Positions 18,104-27,609 of a DNA stretch of 64,000 bases are shown piece by piece. The stretch lies in NCBI RefSeq assembly GCF_000092925.1, contig NC_014217.1, positions 4,402,001 through 4,466,000 of the forward strand, given 5' to 3'. Both the position numbers and the translations under genes were made by a program. Numbering within the stretch: the first letter of the stretch is position 1; each line of letters starts with the position of its first letter. The notes below the pieces were generated by a model. That model ran no database searches, was not told the origin of the DNA, and was given only the letters and a program-made list of their open reading frames with translations. Source of the DNA: Ancylobacter novellus DSM 506. GTDB lineage: Bacteria; Pseudomonadota; Alphaproteobacteria; Rhizobiales; Xanthobacteraceae.

Positions 18104-20163
18104 GCGCGCCACTCCCACACGACGAGGGTGCGCGCCGGCAGGGTGAAGCGGGCGCGGGCGCCGAGCTTGGCGCCTTCGAGGTCGCCACCGGTGGCGAGGA
18201 TCGCCACCCAGCGGCCGGAGCGCACCGGCGGGGCGATGAAGCGCACATCGACATGCGAGGCGTTCAGCATGATGAGCAGCGAAGGCTCATCCGGCAGCAC
18301 CGGGGCGAGGCGCACGGTCAGGCATTTGGAATGCGGGTTGGCCCAGTCCTCCTCGCGCATGCGCTCGCCGCCGGTGTTGAACCAGACGACGTCCGGCTGG
18401 CCCATCTCGTTGCGCGAGCCGGTGAGGAATTCCGGCCGGGAGAGCGAGGAGTGCGTCTTGCGCAGCTCCGCCAGCCGGGCGACGAAGTCCGGCAATTCGC
18501 TGTCCTCGTTCGACCAGTCGACCCAGCCGATCTCGTTGTCCTGGCAATAGGCGTTGTTGTTGCCGCCCTGCGAGTTGGAGCGCTCGTCGCCGGCGAGCAG
18601 CATCGGCACGCCCTGGGAGAGGAAAAGCGTGGCGATCAGGTTGCGCTTCTGCCGGCGGCGCAGCGCGTTGATGCCTTCATCGTCCGTCTCACCCTCGACG
18701 CCGCAGTTCCAGCTCTTGTTGTCGTCGTGGCCGTCGCGATTTTCCTCGCCATTCGCCTCATTGTGCTTGTCGTTGTAGGTGACGAGGTCGTGCAGGGTGA
18801 AGCCGTCATGGGCGGTGATGAAGTTCACGCTCGACCAGGGCCGGCGGCGGCCTTCCGAGAAGATGTCCTGCGAGGCGGCGAAGCGGGTGGCGAAGCTGCC
18901 GAGCAGCCCTTCCGAGCCGCACCAGAACTCGCGTACCTTGTCGCGATAGTCGCCGTTCCATTCCGAGAAGCCGGGCGGGAAGGCCCCGAGCTGGTAGCCG
19001 CCGGGGCCGACGTCCCACGGCTCGGCGATGAGCTTCAGCCCGCCCAGCGTCGGGTCCTGAAGGATGGCGTTGAAGAAGGCATGGCCGGGATCGAAGCCGG
19101 TGGGACGGCGCCCGAGCGTGGTGGCGAGATCGAAGCGGAAGCCGTCTATGCCGTAGACCGAGGCCCACATGCGAAGTGAGTCCATCACCATCTGCAGCAC
19201 CCGCGGATGGTCGGTGTTCAGCGCGTTGCCGCAGCCGGTCATGTCATCGTAGTAGCGCCCGTTGCCGGGCAGCAGCCGGTAATAGGAGGCGTTGTCGATG
19301 CCCTTGAAGGACAGCGTTGGCCCGAGATGGTTGCCCTCGCAGGTGTGGTTGTAGACCACGTCGAGGATGATCTCGATGCCGGCCTGATGCAGGTGGTCGA
19401 CCGCCTCGCCGATGGCGTCGAGCCCGTCCTCGCCGAGATAGCGCGGCTCTGGCGCGAAGAAGGAGAGCGTGTTGTAGCCCCAGTAATTGGATAGGCCGCG
19501 GTCGACGAGGTGGCGGTCCTGCGCGAAGGCGTGGACGGGGAGCAGCTCCAGCGCGGTGATGCCGAGCTTGACGAGGTAGTCGACGAATTCGGGCTGGCCG
19601 AGCGCGGTGAAGGTGCCGCGGATCTGCTCCGGGATGAGCGGGTGGCGCATGGTGAGCCCCCGCACATGGCCCTCATAGACAACGGTCTTCGGCCAGGGAA
19701 TGCGCGGGTGCTGGGTGGCGGTAAGCGGCGTGCCGGCAACCACGCGCGCCTTGGGCATGAAGGGGGCACTGTCGCGCTCATCCATCGTCAGGTCGGCGTC
19801 GTCGCCGGTGCCGATCGTGTAGCCGTAGAGCGCGTCGTCCCATTTGATGTCGCCCACCAGCATGCGGGCATAGGGGTCGAGCAGCAGCTTGCTGGGGTTG
19901 AAGCGGTGGCCGGCTTCCGGCGCCCAGGGGCCGTGGACGCGCCAGCCATAGACCTGGCCGCGCCCGACCCCGGGCAGATAGCAGTGCCAGACGCCGTTGG
20001 TGCATTCATGCAGGTCGATGCGCTCCAGCTCGGTCTCGCCGTAGCGGTCGAACAGGCAGAGCGTCACGCCGGAGGCGTTGTCGGAGAACAGCGCGAAGTT
20101 CGTCCCCCTCCCGTCGACCGTGACGCCGAGAGGAAAGGCCGAACCGGGCAGCACCTTGCGCAT
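18100..20163 (-). CDS. glgX: glycogen debranching enzyme
   Basis: A 687-residue GH13 isoamylase-type enzyme that cleaves alpha-1,6 branches of glycogen. It has an N-terminal CBM48 region beginning [32 protein letters not shown] (268-279), [10 protein letters not shown] with nucleophile Asp345, LIAEPWD with acid/base Glu381, and [12 protein letters not shown]. Start ATG 20163 fits the family N-terminus but lacks a good ribosome site. Upstream in-frame TTG (20247) or GTG codons could extend it. It heads the operon: debranching yields linear maltodextrins for TreY and TreZ. Confidence 0.9.
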   Translation of the reverse strand: MRKVLPGSAFPLGVTVDGRGTNFALFSDNASGVTLCLFDRYGETELERIDLHECTNGVWHCYLPGVGRGQVYGWRVHGPWAPEAGHRFNPSKLLLDPYARMLVGDIKWDDALYGYTIGTGDDADLTMDERDSAPFMPKARVVAGTPLTATQHPRIPWPKTVVYEGHVRGLTMRHPLIPEQIRGTFTALGQPEFVDYLVKLGITALELLPVHAFAQDRHLVDRGLSNYWGYNTLSFFAPEPRYLGEDGLDAIGEAVDHLHQAGIEIILDVVYNHTCEGNHLGPTLSFKGIDNASYYRLLPGNGRYYDDMTGCGNALNTDHPRVLQMVMDSLRMWASVYGIDGFRFDLATTLGRRPTGFDPGHAFFNAILQDPTLGGLKLIAEPWDVGPGGYQLGAFPPGFSEWNGDYRDKVREFWCGSEGLLGSFATRFAASQDIFSEGRRRPWSSVNFITAHDGFTLHDLVTYNDKHNEANGEENRDGHDDNKSWNCGVEGETDDEGINALRRRQKRNLIATLFLSQGVPMLLAGDERSNSQGGNNNAYCQDNEIGWVDWSNEDSELPDFVARLAELRKTHSSLSRPEFLTGSRNEMGQPDVVWFNTGGERMREEDWANPHSKCLTVRLAPVLPDEPSLLIMLNASHVDVRFIAPPVRSGRWVAILATGGDLEGAKLGARARFTLPARTLVVWEWRA

Positions 20164-20349
20164 GGAGGCGGATACCTTCGAGAGGAGGGACGCCACAACA
20201 ACGGTGCCGCCCGGCGGGCGTTCCGCCGTCGCCGGGCAATCTTGCAATAGCCGGGAAAACGATCGGCAGGCCCGGAACGCGCAGGGATGCGCGCCGCGCT
20301 CGATCGCGGTCGCCTATGCCAGCACAGGCCGGTATGGCCCTCGATAAGG

Positions 20350-21021
20350 CTAGGACAGCCGCCCTGTCGGGCTGCGGCCTACCGCGCTCACCGGTGAGGT
20401 CGAGAGGTACTGGATCGAGCGGCGTACCAGCTCGGGCAGGCTGTTGGCGCCGAGCTTGGACTTCAGCGCCGAGCAGGTATTGGCCACCGTCTTGTAGCTG
20501 ACTCCGAGTTCGGCGGCGATGTTGGTGTAGTCCTTGCCCTCGGCCAGCAGCGACAGCGTCTGCAACTCGCGCGGGGTGATGTCGGCGAGCGGCGTCGCTT
20601 TGCGCGTGCCGAGCAGGGCGACCTGCATGGCGAGGTCGTGGCTCATATAGGGCTGGCCGCGCCGCACCCGCTCGAATGCCTCCATGAGCACGCTGGAGGA
20701 GGTGTCCTTCAGCACATAGCCATTGGCGCCCGCCTCCAGCGCACGGCTGGCGATCACCGGGTCGCCATGCATGGAGAAGACGAGGATCGGCGTATGCGCG
20801 CTCTGCGCCCGCAGCCGCTGCACCAGCATGAGGCCGCTCAGGCCGTTGCCCTGCAGCGAGAGGTCGACGATGACCACGTCGGGCTTCTCGCGGCGGAACA
20901 GCCGGTAGCCGGTGAGCAGCGTGCTCGCCTCCAGCACCTTCTCGACCCCTGCATCCTCCAGAAGACGGCGGCAGCCCTGCAGCACGATCGGGTGGTCGTC
21001 GATCACCAGCACGCTCGTCAT
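20350..21021 (-). CDS. mxaX: NarL/FixJ-type response regulator, methanol oxidation regulator MxaX
   Basis: 223 residues: a receiver domain (acidic pocket D8/D9, phospho-acceptor D53, K105 in GYVLKDTS) and a C-terminal LuxR-type helix-turn-helix (about 148-203, ITPRELQTLSLLAEGKDYTN onward). Its start overlaps the kinase stop by 4 bp. In Paracoccus denitrificans the mxaZYX (moxZYX) genes next to mxaF encode the two-component system needed for methanol dehydrogenase expression; gene order and position here match. Activation of the mxaF promoter is inferred from that parallel. Confidence 0.8.
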   Translation of the reverse strand: MTSVLVIDDHPIVLQGCRRLLEDAGVEKVLEASTLLTGYRLFRREKPDVVIVDLSLQGNGLSGLMLVQRLRAQSAHTPILVFSMHGDPVIASRALEAGANGYVLKDTSSSVLMEAFERVRRGQPYMSHDLAMQVALLGTRKATPLADITPRELQTLSLLAEGKDYTNIAAELGVSYKTVANTCSALKSKLGANSLPELVRRSIQYLSTSPVSAVGRSPTGRLS

Positions 21022-22445
21022 GTCGTGGCAGCCTCTCTCGTCACGGTGGGGCGGCCGCCGGTTTCCGCGGTGGCCGGGATGGATATCTCGACGCGCGTCC
21101 CGTGCGGCGTGGCAGGCCGGATGCGCCAGCTGCCGCCGAGCGCGCCGATGCGCTCCTCGATGCCGATGAGGCCGAAGCCGGGCGCCGCACCGGACCGCAT
21201 CCCGGAACCGTCATCCTCGATCACGAGGCTCAGCCGGCCGGCGCCGCGGTCGGCGGTGAGCACGATGGCGATGTTCTCGGCGTCGCCATGGCGCAGCGCA
21301 TTGGTCACGGTTTCCTGGACGCAGCGATAGACGGTGATGTCGATGCTGTCGCCATAGCGCTCGGCCAGCCCCTCGGTGGCGAGGCGGATGCGCCGGCCCG
21401 GCGAGTGGCTCTCGAAATCGGCGACGAGGTCGGCGATCACCGCCACCAGCGGCACATGGCCGAGCGCCATCGGCCGGATCTTGCGCAGCAGCCGGCGATT
21501 GAGGCCCTGGATGCGGTCGAGGATCTCGACCATGGTCGCCGTGCGCTCGCCGAGCCGCTGGGCGAGGTCCGGCTCGACACGGGCCGACAGCCGGTCGACC
21601 GATTCGAGATTCGCGCGCAGCCCGAAGACACAGGGGCCGAGCTCGTCATGCAGGTCGGAGGCGATCTGCCGGCGCTCGTCGTCCTGCACCCGGATGAGGC
21701 GTTCGTTAAGCCGCCCATTGTCGTCGCGCGCCACTTTCAAGGCGGCGCCCAGCGCGTTGAAGCGTTCGGCGATCACCGCGAGCTCCTGCACCCCCGGCAC
21801 CGGCAGGCGATGCTCGAATCGGCCGGCCTCCAGCTCCGACATGCCGGCGGAGAGCGTGCGCAACGGCATGAGCAGCCGCCCGAGCACGACGTAGAGCGCG
21901 GCGAGGATGGCGATGTTCACCGTGAGCGCCAGCAAAGCGAGGGTGGAGGTGTCCTGCCACACTTCGGCGATCTCGTCGGAGGCTTCGCCCGCCACCCGTA
22001 CCCGGCCGATGGTCCGGCCGTTCTCGACCACGGGAATGTCGCGCTCCGCCCGGGCCACCGTGACGAGGGCCGTGAACCAGCCGGGCACCTCGGTCTCGCC
22101 ATGCTCCCCCTCGTCGCCGGCCGGCGCGATGTCGACCACCTTGCCGTTCGCGTCCTCGATGCGGATGCGCACATGCCTCATCCCGCTGATGTGCAGAGGC
22201 AACTGGGCGAGCGAGCCGCCGCCCTGCGCATCCAGCCGCTCGACCGTCTCCTCGACGAAGCGCTCGGCGACGGCGAGCGAGGAGAGGATCTCCACCTCAG
22301 TGGCGCGGCGGGCATTGGCGATGATCACCGAAAGCGCCACCAGCGCCGCGCAGAGATTGACCGCGATCACCGCCGCCATCACCTGCCAGCGCAGCGAGCG
22401 CCCGCGCCAGAAGCTGAAGCCGGGCTCGCGCACGAAGGCGCTCAT
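21018..22445 (-). CDS. mxaY: sensor histidine kinase MxaY
   Basis: 475 residues. TM1 is about 22-43, a periplasmic sensor region about 44-166, TM2 about 168-190, HAMP about 191-240, then a HisKA_3 dimerisation domain with phospho-acceptor H266 (IASDLHDELGP) and a HATPase domain (IEDDGSGM, GFGLIGIEERIGALGG). The start at 22445 overlaps the mxaZ stop by 4 bp. The frame is open for about 250 more codons upstream, but that stretch overlaps mxaZ and is low-complexity. It should phosphorylate MxaX; the signal in the periplasm is unknown. Confidence 0.82.
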   Translation of the reverse strand: MSAFVREPGFSFWRGRSLRWQVMAAVIAVNLCAALVALSVIIANARRATEVEILSSLAVAERFVEETVERLDAQGGGSLAQLPLHISGMRHVRIRIEDANGKVVDIAPAGDEGEHGETEVPGWFTALVTVARAERDIPVVENGRTIGRVRVAGEASDEIAEVWQDTSTLALLALTVNIAILAALYVVLGRLLMPLRTLSAGMSELEAGRFEHRLPVPGVQELAVIAERFNALGAALKVARDDNGRLNERLIRVQDDERRQIASDLHDELGPCVFGLRANLESVDRLSARVEPDLAQRLGERTATMVEILDRIQGLNRRLLRKIRPMALGHVPLVAVIADLVADFESHSPGRRIRLATEGLAERYGDSIDITVYRCVQETVTNALRHGDAENIAIVLTADRGAGRLSLVIEDDGSGMRSGAAPGFGLIGIEERIGALGGSWRIRPATPHGTRVEISIPATAETGGRPTVTREAATT

Positions 22446-22984
22446 GGCGTGCCTCCCTCCGGCGCCGTGGTCGCCGCCGCGCGGTGCGGTTCGGCGCGCA
22501 GCGTCGCCAGGGCCGCCTCGCGCGAAGAACCCTGGCTGCGCAGGTTGAAATAGTGCTGGCACAGGTCGCTGAAACCGCTGCGCGATCCCTTCGGGGCAAG
22601 GGCGGCGAAGCCGGTGACGATCTCGCGCACGCCTTCCCGGACGTCGATCTCGCCCAGCATGGTCTCGAGCTGCACGGCGCGGTTGGCGATCATGCGGTCG
22701 GTCTCGCCGAAGCGCTCGTCCGCATCCGCGAGCAGCGCGTGCCAGGGCGCGACGGCCGGGTCGGTCGGCGCCACGTCGGCACCTGCCGCGCGGCTCGCCA
22801 GCCAGACGTCGGGCGCCGTCCCGTCGGTCGGCTGCAGCCAGGTCTTGCGGGCGATGGCGTCGCTCGCCGGCGCCGCCACCCGCTCGCGCTTTTCCCGCTC
22901 GCCCTCGTCCGGGCAGCCGGCGAGGGCGAAGGCGAGGACGGCGCCGAACAGGGCACGCGCGAGAGGAAGCGAAACGACGTTCAT
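22442..22984 (-). CDS. mxaZ: MxaZ-like putative lipoprotein
   Basis: 180 residues with a signal sequence ending in the lipobox LAGC (FALAGC, lipidated Cys at about residue 24), then a hydrophilic helical domain with no recognised fold. It is the first gene of the leftward mxaZ-mxaY-mxaX operon and is coupled to mxaY by an ATGA overlap. Position suggests an envelope partner of the MxaY sensor, by analogy with P. denitrificans moxZ. Function has not been read from sequence. Confidence 0.6.
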   Translation of the reverse strand: MNVVSLPLARALFGAVLAFALAGCPDEGEREKRERVAAPASDAIARKTWLQPTDGTAPDVWLASRAAGADVAPTDPAVAPWHALLADADERFGETDRMIANRAVQLETMLGEIDVREGVREIVTGFAALAPKGSRSGFSDLCQHYFNLRSQGSSREAALATLRAEPHRAAATTAPEGGTP

Positions 22985-23432
22985 CTATACTTATGAACTT
23001 CTTATGAGCGCGGGTCGGCCGAGACGGCCTTTGCTCGAAAGAAGTCTGCCGACGGTGTCCGGCAGAACCTGCCGGTGGCGAAACACCCGTCGCGACCCTC
23101 CTTCCAAGGCTCTGTAAGAAAATCACTTTTCTTCGCCTGGGACAAGGCTTCCGGCTTTCCTTCAAGCATTCTCCCCGTGGATGGGAAAAAGTTCCCGGCA
23201 AGAATTTCCATCTTGCCTAGAGACATGGATTGTCTTCGCAGCAAACAATAATCGGACAAATAATAACATTCTGAATGAATCATAAGAATTCCACTCCGCA
23301 CTTGAAATAAAGCTTTCGGCGCATGCCCCGCGAGCGGGAGTGCGGAGGGAAGCGAAGAAGTCCGCCTTCTTCCGGCGCGAGCCGGTCGGGGATGCGGAAC
23401 GGCCTGGGAATAGGAAACGCGAGGTAAGTCCA
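22985..23432. promoter_or_regulatory. divergent mxaZYX / mxaF control region
   Basis: A 448-bp gap with no gene. It is clearly more AT-rich than its surroundings between about 23110 and 23310. It contains three inverted repeats: AAGAAAA-N4-TTTTCTT (23116-23133), CATTC-T-GAATG (23267-23277) and GAAGAAG-N5-CTTCTTC (23354-23372, probably in the mxaF leader). It must hold promoters for both directions and is the likely target of MxaX. I cannot assign -35/-10 boxes with confidence. Confidence 0.6.
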
Positions 23433-25337
23433 ATGAGCCGATTGCACTCTTCGGCGTCCGCGCTCACCGTCGTCGCCGCACTGGCGGCCGCGGTCAGCCT
23501 CGGCGCCACGGCGCCGGCGGTGGCGAACGACAAGCTCGTCGAGCTGTCGAAGAACACCGACAACTGGCCGATGACCGGCAAGAACTACAGCGCCAACAAC
23601 TACAGTGAGGCCAACCAGATCACCAAGCAGAACGTCAAGCAATTGCGTCCTGCCTGGTCGTTCTCCACCGGCGTGCTGAGCGGACACGAGGGCACGCCCC
23701 TCGTCGTCGACAACGTGATGTACATCCACTCGCCCTTCCCCAACACGACCTTCGCGGTCGGGCTGGACGACCCGGGCAAGATCCTGTGGCAGCACAAGCC
23801 GAAGCAGAACCCGACGGCCCGCGCCGTCGCCTGCTGCGACGTCGTCAACCGCGGCCTCGCCTACTGGCCGGGCAACGGCACGGTCGGTCCGCTGATCATC
23901 AAGACGCAGCTCGACGGCCATGTCGTCGCCCTCAACGCCAAGACCGGCGAGGAATACTGGAAGCTCGAGAACTCCGACATCAAGGTCGGCTCGACGCTCA
24001 CCATCGCGCCTTACGTGGTCAAGGACACGGTGCTGATCGGCTCCTCGGGCGCCGAGCTCGGCGTGCGCGGCTACGTCACCGCCTACGACATCGCCACCGG
24101 CGCCCAGAAGTGGCGCGCCTACGCGACCGGCCCCGACGATCAGGTGATGCTGGGCGCCGACTTCAACAGCGCCAACCCGCATTACGGTCAGAAGGGCCTC
24201 GGCCAGGCGACCTGGGAAGGCGAGGCGTGGAAGATCGGCGGCGGCACCAACTGGGGCTGGTACGCCTTCGACCCGGGCACCAACCTCTTCTACTACGGTT
24301 CGGGCAACCCGGCGCCGTGGAACGAGACCATGCGTCCGGGCGACAACAAGTGGACCATGACCATCTGGGGCCGCGACATCGACACGGGCGAGGCCAAGTT
24401 CGGCTACCAGAAGACCCCGCATGACGAATGGGACTATGCCGGCGTCAACGTCATGATGCTCTCCGAGCAGCAGGACAAGACCGGCAAGATGAGGAAGCTC
24501 CTCACCCATCCGGACCGCAACGGCATCGTCTACACGCTCGACCGCGAGAATGGCGACCTGATCTCGGCCGACAAGATCGACGATACGGTCAACTGGGTGA
24601 AGCAGGTCGACCTCAAGACCGGCCTGCCGCAGCGCGATCCCGAATACGCGACCCGCATGGACCACAAGGGCCGCGACATCTGCCCCTCGGCAATGGGCTA
24701 CCACAATCAGGGCCACGACTCCTACGATCCGGAGCGCAAGTCCTTCTTCATGGGCATCAACCACATCTGCATGGACTGGGAGCCCTTCATGCTTCCCTAC
24801 CGTGCCGGCCAGTTCTTCGTCGGCGCGACCCTGTGGATGTATCCGGGCCCGAAGGGCGACCGCCAGACCTATGAGGGGCTCGGTCAGGTCAAGGCCTATG
24901 ACGCCATCAACAACAAGTACAAGTGGCAGGTGATGGAGCGCTTCTCGGCCTGGGGCGGCACGCTCGCCACCGCCGGCGGCGTGATGTTCTACGGAACGCT
25001 GGACGGCTTCATCAAGGCCCGCGACAGCGACACCGGCGAACTGCTCTGGAAGTTCAAGCTGCCGTCGGGCGTGATCGGCCACCCGATGACCTACACCCAC
25101 AAGGGCAAGCAGTACGTCGCCATCTATTACGGCGTCGGCGGCTGGCCGGGTGTCGGCCTGGTGTTCGACCTCAACGACCCGACCGCCGGCCTGGGCTCGG
25201 TGGGCGCCTTCAAGCAGCTCCAGCACTACACCCAGATGGGTGGCGGCGTGATGGTGTTCTCGCTCAACGGCGACGGTCCCTATGACGACCCGAATGTCGG
25301 CGAGTACTCCACCAACGTGATCCAGAGCGGCGGCTGA
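23433..25337 (+). CDS. mxaF: methanol dehydrogenase large subunit (PQQ, calcium type)
   Basis: A 634-residue periplasmic PQQ enzyme oxidising methanol to formaldehyde. It has a signal peptide to about residue 34 (ending APAVA), repeated beta-propeller strands, the vicinal disulfide cysteines C134-C135 ([10 protein letters not shown]), the catalytic Asp334 in [10 protein letters not shown] and the Trp-rich W-motif strands. Ala336 two residues after the catalytic Asp marks the Ca-dependent MxaF form; XoxF has Asp there for lanthanide binding. Start 23433 follows GAGG. First gene of the operon, with MxaJ, MxaG and MxaI next. Confidence 0.97.
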   Translation: MSRLHSSASALTVVAALAAAVSLGATAPAVANDKLVELSKNTDNWPMTGKNYSANNYSEANQITKQNVKQLRPAWSFSTGVLSGHEGTPLVVDNVMYIHSPFPNTTFAVGLDDPGKILWQHKPKQNPTARAVACCDVVNRGLAYWPGNGTVGPLIIKTQLDGHVVALNAKTGEEYWKLENSDIKVGSTLTIAPYVVKDTVLIGSSGAELGVRGYVTAYDIATGAQKWRAYATGPDDQVMLGADFNSANPHYGQKGLGQATWEGEAWKIGGGTNWGWYAFDPGTNLFYYGSGNPAPWNETMRPGDNKWTMTIWGRDIDTGEAKFGYQKTPHDEWDYAGVNVMMLSEQQDKTGKMRKLLTHPDRNGIVYTLDRENGDLISADKIDDTVNWVKQVDLKTGLPQRDPEYATRMDHKGRDICPSAMGYHNQGHDSYDPERKSFFMGINHICMDWEPFMLPYRAGQFFVGATLWMYPGPKGDRQTYEGLGQVKAYDAINNKYKWQVMERFSAWGGTLATAGGVMFYGTLDGFIKARDSDTGELLWKFKLPSGVIGHPMTYTHKGKQYVAIYYGVGGWPGVGLVFDLNDPTAGLGSVGAFKQLQHYTQMGGGVMVFSLNGDGPYDDPNVGEYSTNVIQSGG

Positions 25338-25350
25338 TCGCGCCCTTTCC

Positions 25351-25392
25351 CCGGCCGCCCGTCGCGCTCCTCCCCGCGCTCCGGGCGGCCGG
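25351..25392 (+). promoter_or_regulatory. strong stem-loop between mxaF and mxaJ
   Basis: CCGGCCGCCCG and CGGGCGGCCGG form perfect 11-bp arms around a 20-nt loop, 13 bases after the mxaF stop. No T-run follows, so it is more likely an mRNA stabiliser or processing/attenuation structure than an intrinsic terminator. It could keep mxaF transcript in excess. Confidence 0.6.
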
Positions 25393-25456
25393 CTCGCCCT
25401 CATCCATTCCGGCACAGGCGCGCAACCGGCCGCCGGCTCCGTCAGGAGGATCGATC

Positions 25457-26341
25457 ATGTCCAAGCTTCACGCCGTCAGCCGTCTCGCCGTTCTGGCTGC
25501 GGGCCTCGCTTTTCCGGGCCTCGTCCTTTTGAGCACCGCGTCGGCGGCCACCGTCGAGAAGGACAAGGCCGCCAGTCGGAACCCGGACGAGCTGCGCATC
25601 TGCGCCTCGACGGTGGAGGCGCCCTTCTCCGCCGCCGATTCCTCCGGCTTCGAGGACCGCGTCGCGGTGGTGCTGGCGCAGGCCATGGGCCGCAAGCCGG
25701 TCTTCGTGCGCAACGACAAGCCCGGCATCTATCTGGTCCGCGACCAGCTCGACCAGAACAACTGCGACGTGGTGATGGGCGTCGACGTCGGCGACGAGCG
25801 CGTGCTCACTTCCAAGCCCTATTACCGCACGGGCTACGTGCTGGTGACCAAGGCCGACCGCAACATCACCGCGAGCGCCTGGGACGACCAGCAGATCAAG
25901 GACCAGACGCGCTTCGCCGTCCGCTTCTACTCGCCGGCCGAGACGATGCTGAAACGCATCGGCCGCTTCGAGGACAACGCGGCCTACATGTACTCGCTGG
26001 TCAACTTCAAGTCGCGCCGCAACCAGTGGGTCCAGGTGCCCGGCGACCGGATCGTCACCGAGGTGGCGGGCGGCGAGGCCGATGTCGGCATCGCCTTCGC
26101 CCCCGAGGTCGCGCGCTATGTGAAGACGTCCTCGACGCCCCTGCGCATGACCGTCATCTCGAAGGACATCGACCAGCCGAACGGCGAGCCGATCCACATG
26201 CACTACGACCAGGCGATCGGCGTGCGCAAGAACGATCCCGGCCTGCTCGCCGAGATCAACACGGCGCTGGAGAAGGCGCGGCCGCAGATCGAAGAGATCC
26301 TGAAGCAGGAAGGCATCCCGCTGCTCGATCCCAACACCTGA
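25457..26341 (+). CDS. mxaJ: methanol oxidation protein MxaJ (periplasmic binding-protein-like)
   Basis: 294 residues with a signal peptide of about 30 residues (ending STASA). The rest is a solute-binding family 3-like fold: ELRICASTVEAPFSAADSSGFEDRVA, DVVMGVDVGDERVL, TSKPYYRTGYVL. MxaJ is required for active methanol dehydrogenase and is thought to aid assembly of the MxaFI complex in the periplasm. The ATG follows AGGAGG. It sits in the invariant mxaF-J-G-I order. Confidence 0.93.
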   Translation: MSKLHAVSRLAVLAAGLAFPGLVLLSTASAATVEKDKAASRNPDELRICASTVEAPFSAADSSGFEDRVAVVLAQAMGRKPVFVRNDKPGIYLVRDQLDQNNCDVVMGVDVGDERVLTSKPYYRTGYVLVTKADRNITASAWDDQQIKDQTRFAVRFYSPAETMLKRIGRFEDNAAYMYSLVNFKSRRNQWVQVPGDRIVTEVAGGEADVGIAFAPEVARYVKTSSTPLRMTVISKDIDQPNGEPIHMHYDQAIGVRKNDPGLLAEINTALEKARPQIEEILKQEGIPLLDPNT

Positions 26342-26353
26342 GACCCTGCCGCC

Positions 26354-26379
26354 CGCCGGCGCCCTTCGCGGTGCCGGCG
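26354..26379 (+). promoter_or_regulatory. stem-loop between mxaJ and mxaG
   Basis: A ten-pair stem, CGCCGGCGCC against GGTGCCGGCG with one G-U pair, closes the loop CTTCGC 12 bases after the mxaJ stop. There is no T-run. Like the mxaF-mxaJ stem, it may protect or segment the polycistronic mRNA. Confidence 0.45.
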
Positions 26380-26423
26380 CCGCTCCCGATCCCGCCAGCT
26401 CCGGCACTACGTGAAGAGTTTCG

Positions 26424-27032
26424 ATGAAGAAGACTGTTCTGACCAGGAAGGCCGCCGTCCTGCTGCTGGCCGGCGCTCTCGGAGCCGGTGTGGCGGGGGT
26501 TGGTTTCACGGATCTCGGTGCCCGCGCCGCGATCATGCTGACCAACACCGTGACCGGCCAGCCGCTCGACCTCGCCGAGGCGCCGGAGGAGGGCCGCGAC
26601 ACCAAGGCGGTGAAGACGTTCCTCGAGACGGGAGTGAACATCTACAACGAGAACCCGGCCTGCCTCGCCAAGGGCCACGAGCTGTTCCTGTCCATGTGCT
26701 CGGGCTGCCACGGCCACTATGCCGAGGGGAAGATCGGGCCGGGACTGAACGATTCCTACTGGACCTATCCGAAGAACGAGACCGACCAGGGCCTGTTCGA
26801 GACGATCTTCGGCGGCGCGCAGGGCCAGATGGGCCCGATGTACGGCGCGCTGAACATGAACGAGATGCTGCTCGTCATGTCCTGGGTGCGGCACCTCTAC
26901 AAGGACGATCCGAAGGGCGCGACCTGGCTGACGCCGGAACAGCGCAGCAAATTCACGCCCTTCAATGCGAACGCCAAGCACATCGAGCCAGCCGAGGAGC
27001 TGACGGCGGCGTGCGGCGGACCGGCGGGCTGA
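26424..27032 (+). CDS. mxaG: cytochrome cL, electron acceptor of methanol dehydrogenase
   Basis: 202 residues with an N-terminal signal peptide (about 1-35) and one class I c-type haem site, C92-S-G-C95-H96 ([19 protein letters not shown]). A Met in the MGPMYG segment could be the axial ligand. It accepts electrons from PQQ of MxaFI in the periplasm and passes them to a second cytochrome c. An acidic N-terminal region of the mature protein is typical of cL. It is third in the mxaFJGI order. Confidence 0.94.
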   Translation: MKKTVLTRKAAVLLLAGALGAGVAGVGFTDLGARAAIMLTNTVTGQPLDLAEAPEEGRDTKAVKTFLETGVNIYNENPACLAKGHELFLSMCSGCHGHYAEGKIGPGLNDSYWTYPKNETDQGLFETIFGGAQGQMGPMYGALNMNEMLLVMSWVRHLYKDDPKGATWLTPEQRSKFTPFNANAKHIEPAEELTAACGGPAG

Positions 27033-27076
27033 ACCACGCCGGCTCAACACGGGTGGAAACGACGAGGAGACCTGAC

Positions 27077-27391
27077 ATGAGCATCATCGACCGCAGCGTG
27101 AAGTTCGCCTTCTCCCTTGCCGGCGCCGGGGCTCTCGCCCTCGCTCTTGCCGGCGGCGCCAGCGCCTATGACGGCACCAACTGCAAGGCGCCGGGCAATT
27201 GCTGGGAGCCCAAGCCCGGCTACCCGGACAAGGTCGCCGGCTCGAAATACGACCCCAAGCACAATCCTGCGGAGCTGAACAAGCAGTCGCAGTCGATCAA
27301 GGAGATGGAAGCGCGCAACGCCAAGCGCGTGGAGAATTTCAAGAAGACCGGCAGCTTCGTCTACGACGTCAGCAAGATCTCGGCGAACTGA
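27077..27391 (+). CDS. mxaI: methanol dehydrogenase small (beta) subunit
   Basis: 104 residues. A 30-residue signal peptide ends GGASA, and the mature 74-residue chain begins YDGTNCKAPGNCWEPKPGYP, with the conserved Cys36-Cys42 disulfide pair and a lysine-rich helical C-terminus. It wraps around MxaF in the alpha2beta2 enzyme. The ATG at 27077 follows GAGGAGA; an overlapping longer frame starting inside mxaG is spurious. Its presence confirms the Mxa rather than Xox type. Confidence 0.96.
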   Translation: MSIIDRSVKFAFSLAGAGALALALAGGASAYDGTNCKAPGNCWEPKPGYPDKVAGSKYDPKHNPAELNKQSQSIKEMEARNAKRVENFKKTGSFVYDVSKISAN

Positions 27392-27431
27392 CCGGCCTTC
27401 GTAAAAGCCTTGCTTTCAAGAACCCACTTGC

Positions 27432-27458
27432 GGGCGGACGCCATTCTCCTGTCCGCCC
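27432..27458 (+). promoter_or_regulatory. stem-loop between mxaI and mxaR
   Basis: GGGCGGAC and GTCCGCCC pair perfectly around an 11-nt loop, 41 bases after mxaI, in a 218-bp gap. No T-run follows. It separates the abundant structural genes from the maturation genes and is a plausible partial terminator or processing site. Nothing else recognisable is in the gap. Confidence 0.5.
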
Positions 27459-27609
27459 CGCGATCCTCCGGGCTTAGCCGCCCGGTCTGTGGGCAACTGG
27501 CGCGGCCGACGCCCGGCGGGTCCTCCTGCCGGCGTGGGCCGCGCCCTTTTGGGGCGCCGCTCACGGCATACCCCGCCATGGTCGCCCGCCTGCTTGAAAG
27601 GCTTCCCGC

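Noticed and set aside
22446..23201. N-terminal extension of MxaY by about 250 residues
   Set aside because: It overlaps the mxaZ lipoprotein gene and the control region and is low complexity; the ATGA-coupled start at 22445 precedes a normal membrane kinase.
23433..25337. XoxF (lanthanide methanol dehydrogenase) as the identity of the large subunit
   Set aside because: The residue two after the catalytic Asp is Ala (WDYAG), not Asp, and mxaJ, mxaG and mxaI follow; this is the calcium form.
23280..25415. 711-codon minus-strand open frame opposite mxaF
   Set aside because: Antisense shadow of mxaF, low-complexity Val/Gly/Ala/Asp-rich text without recognisable domain.
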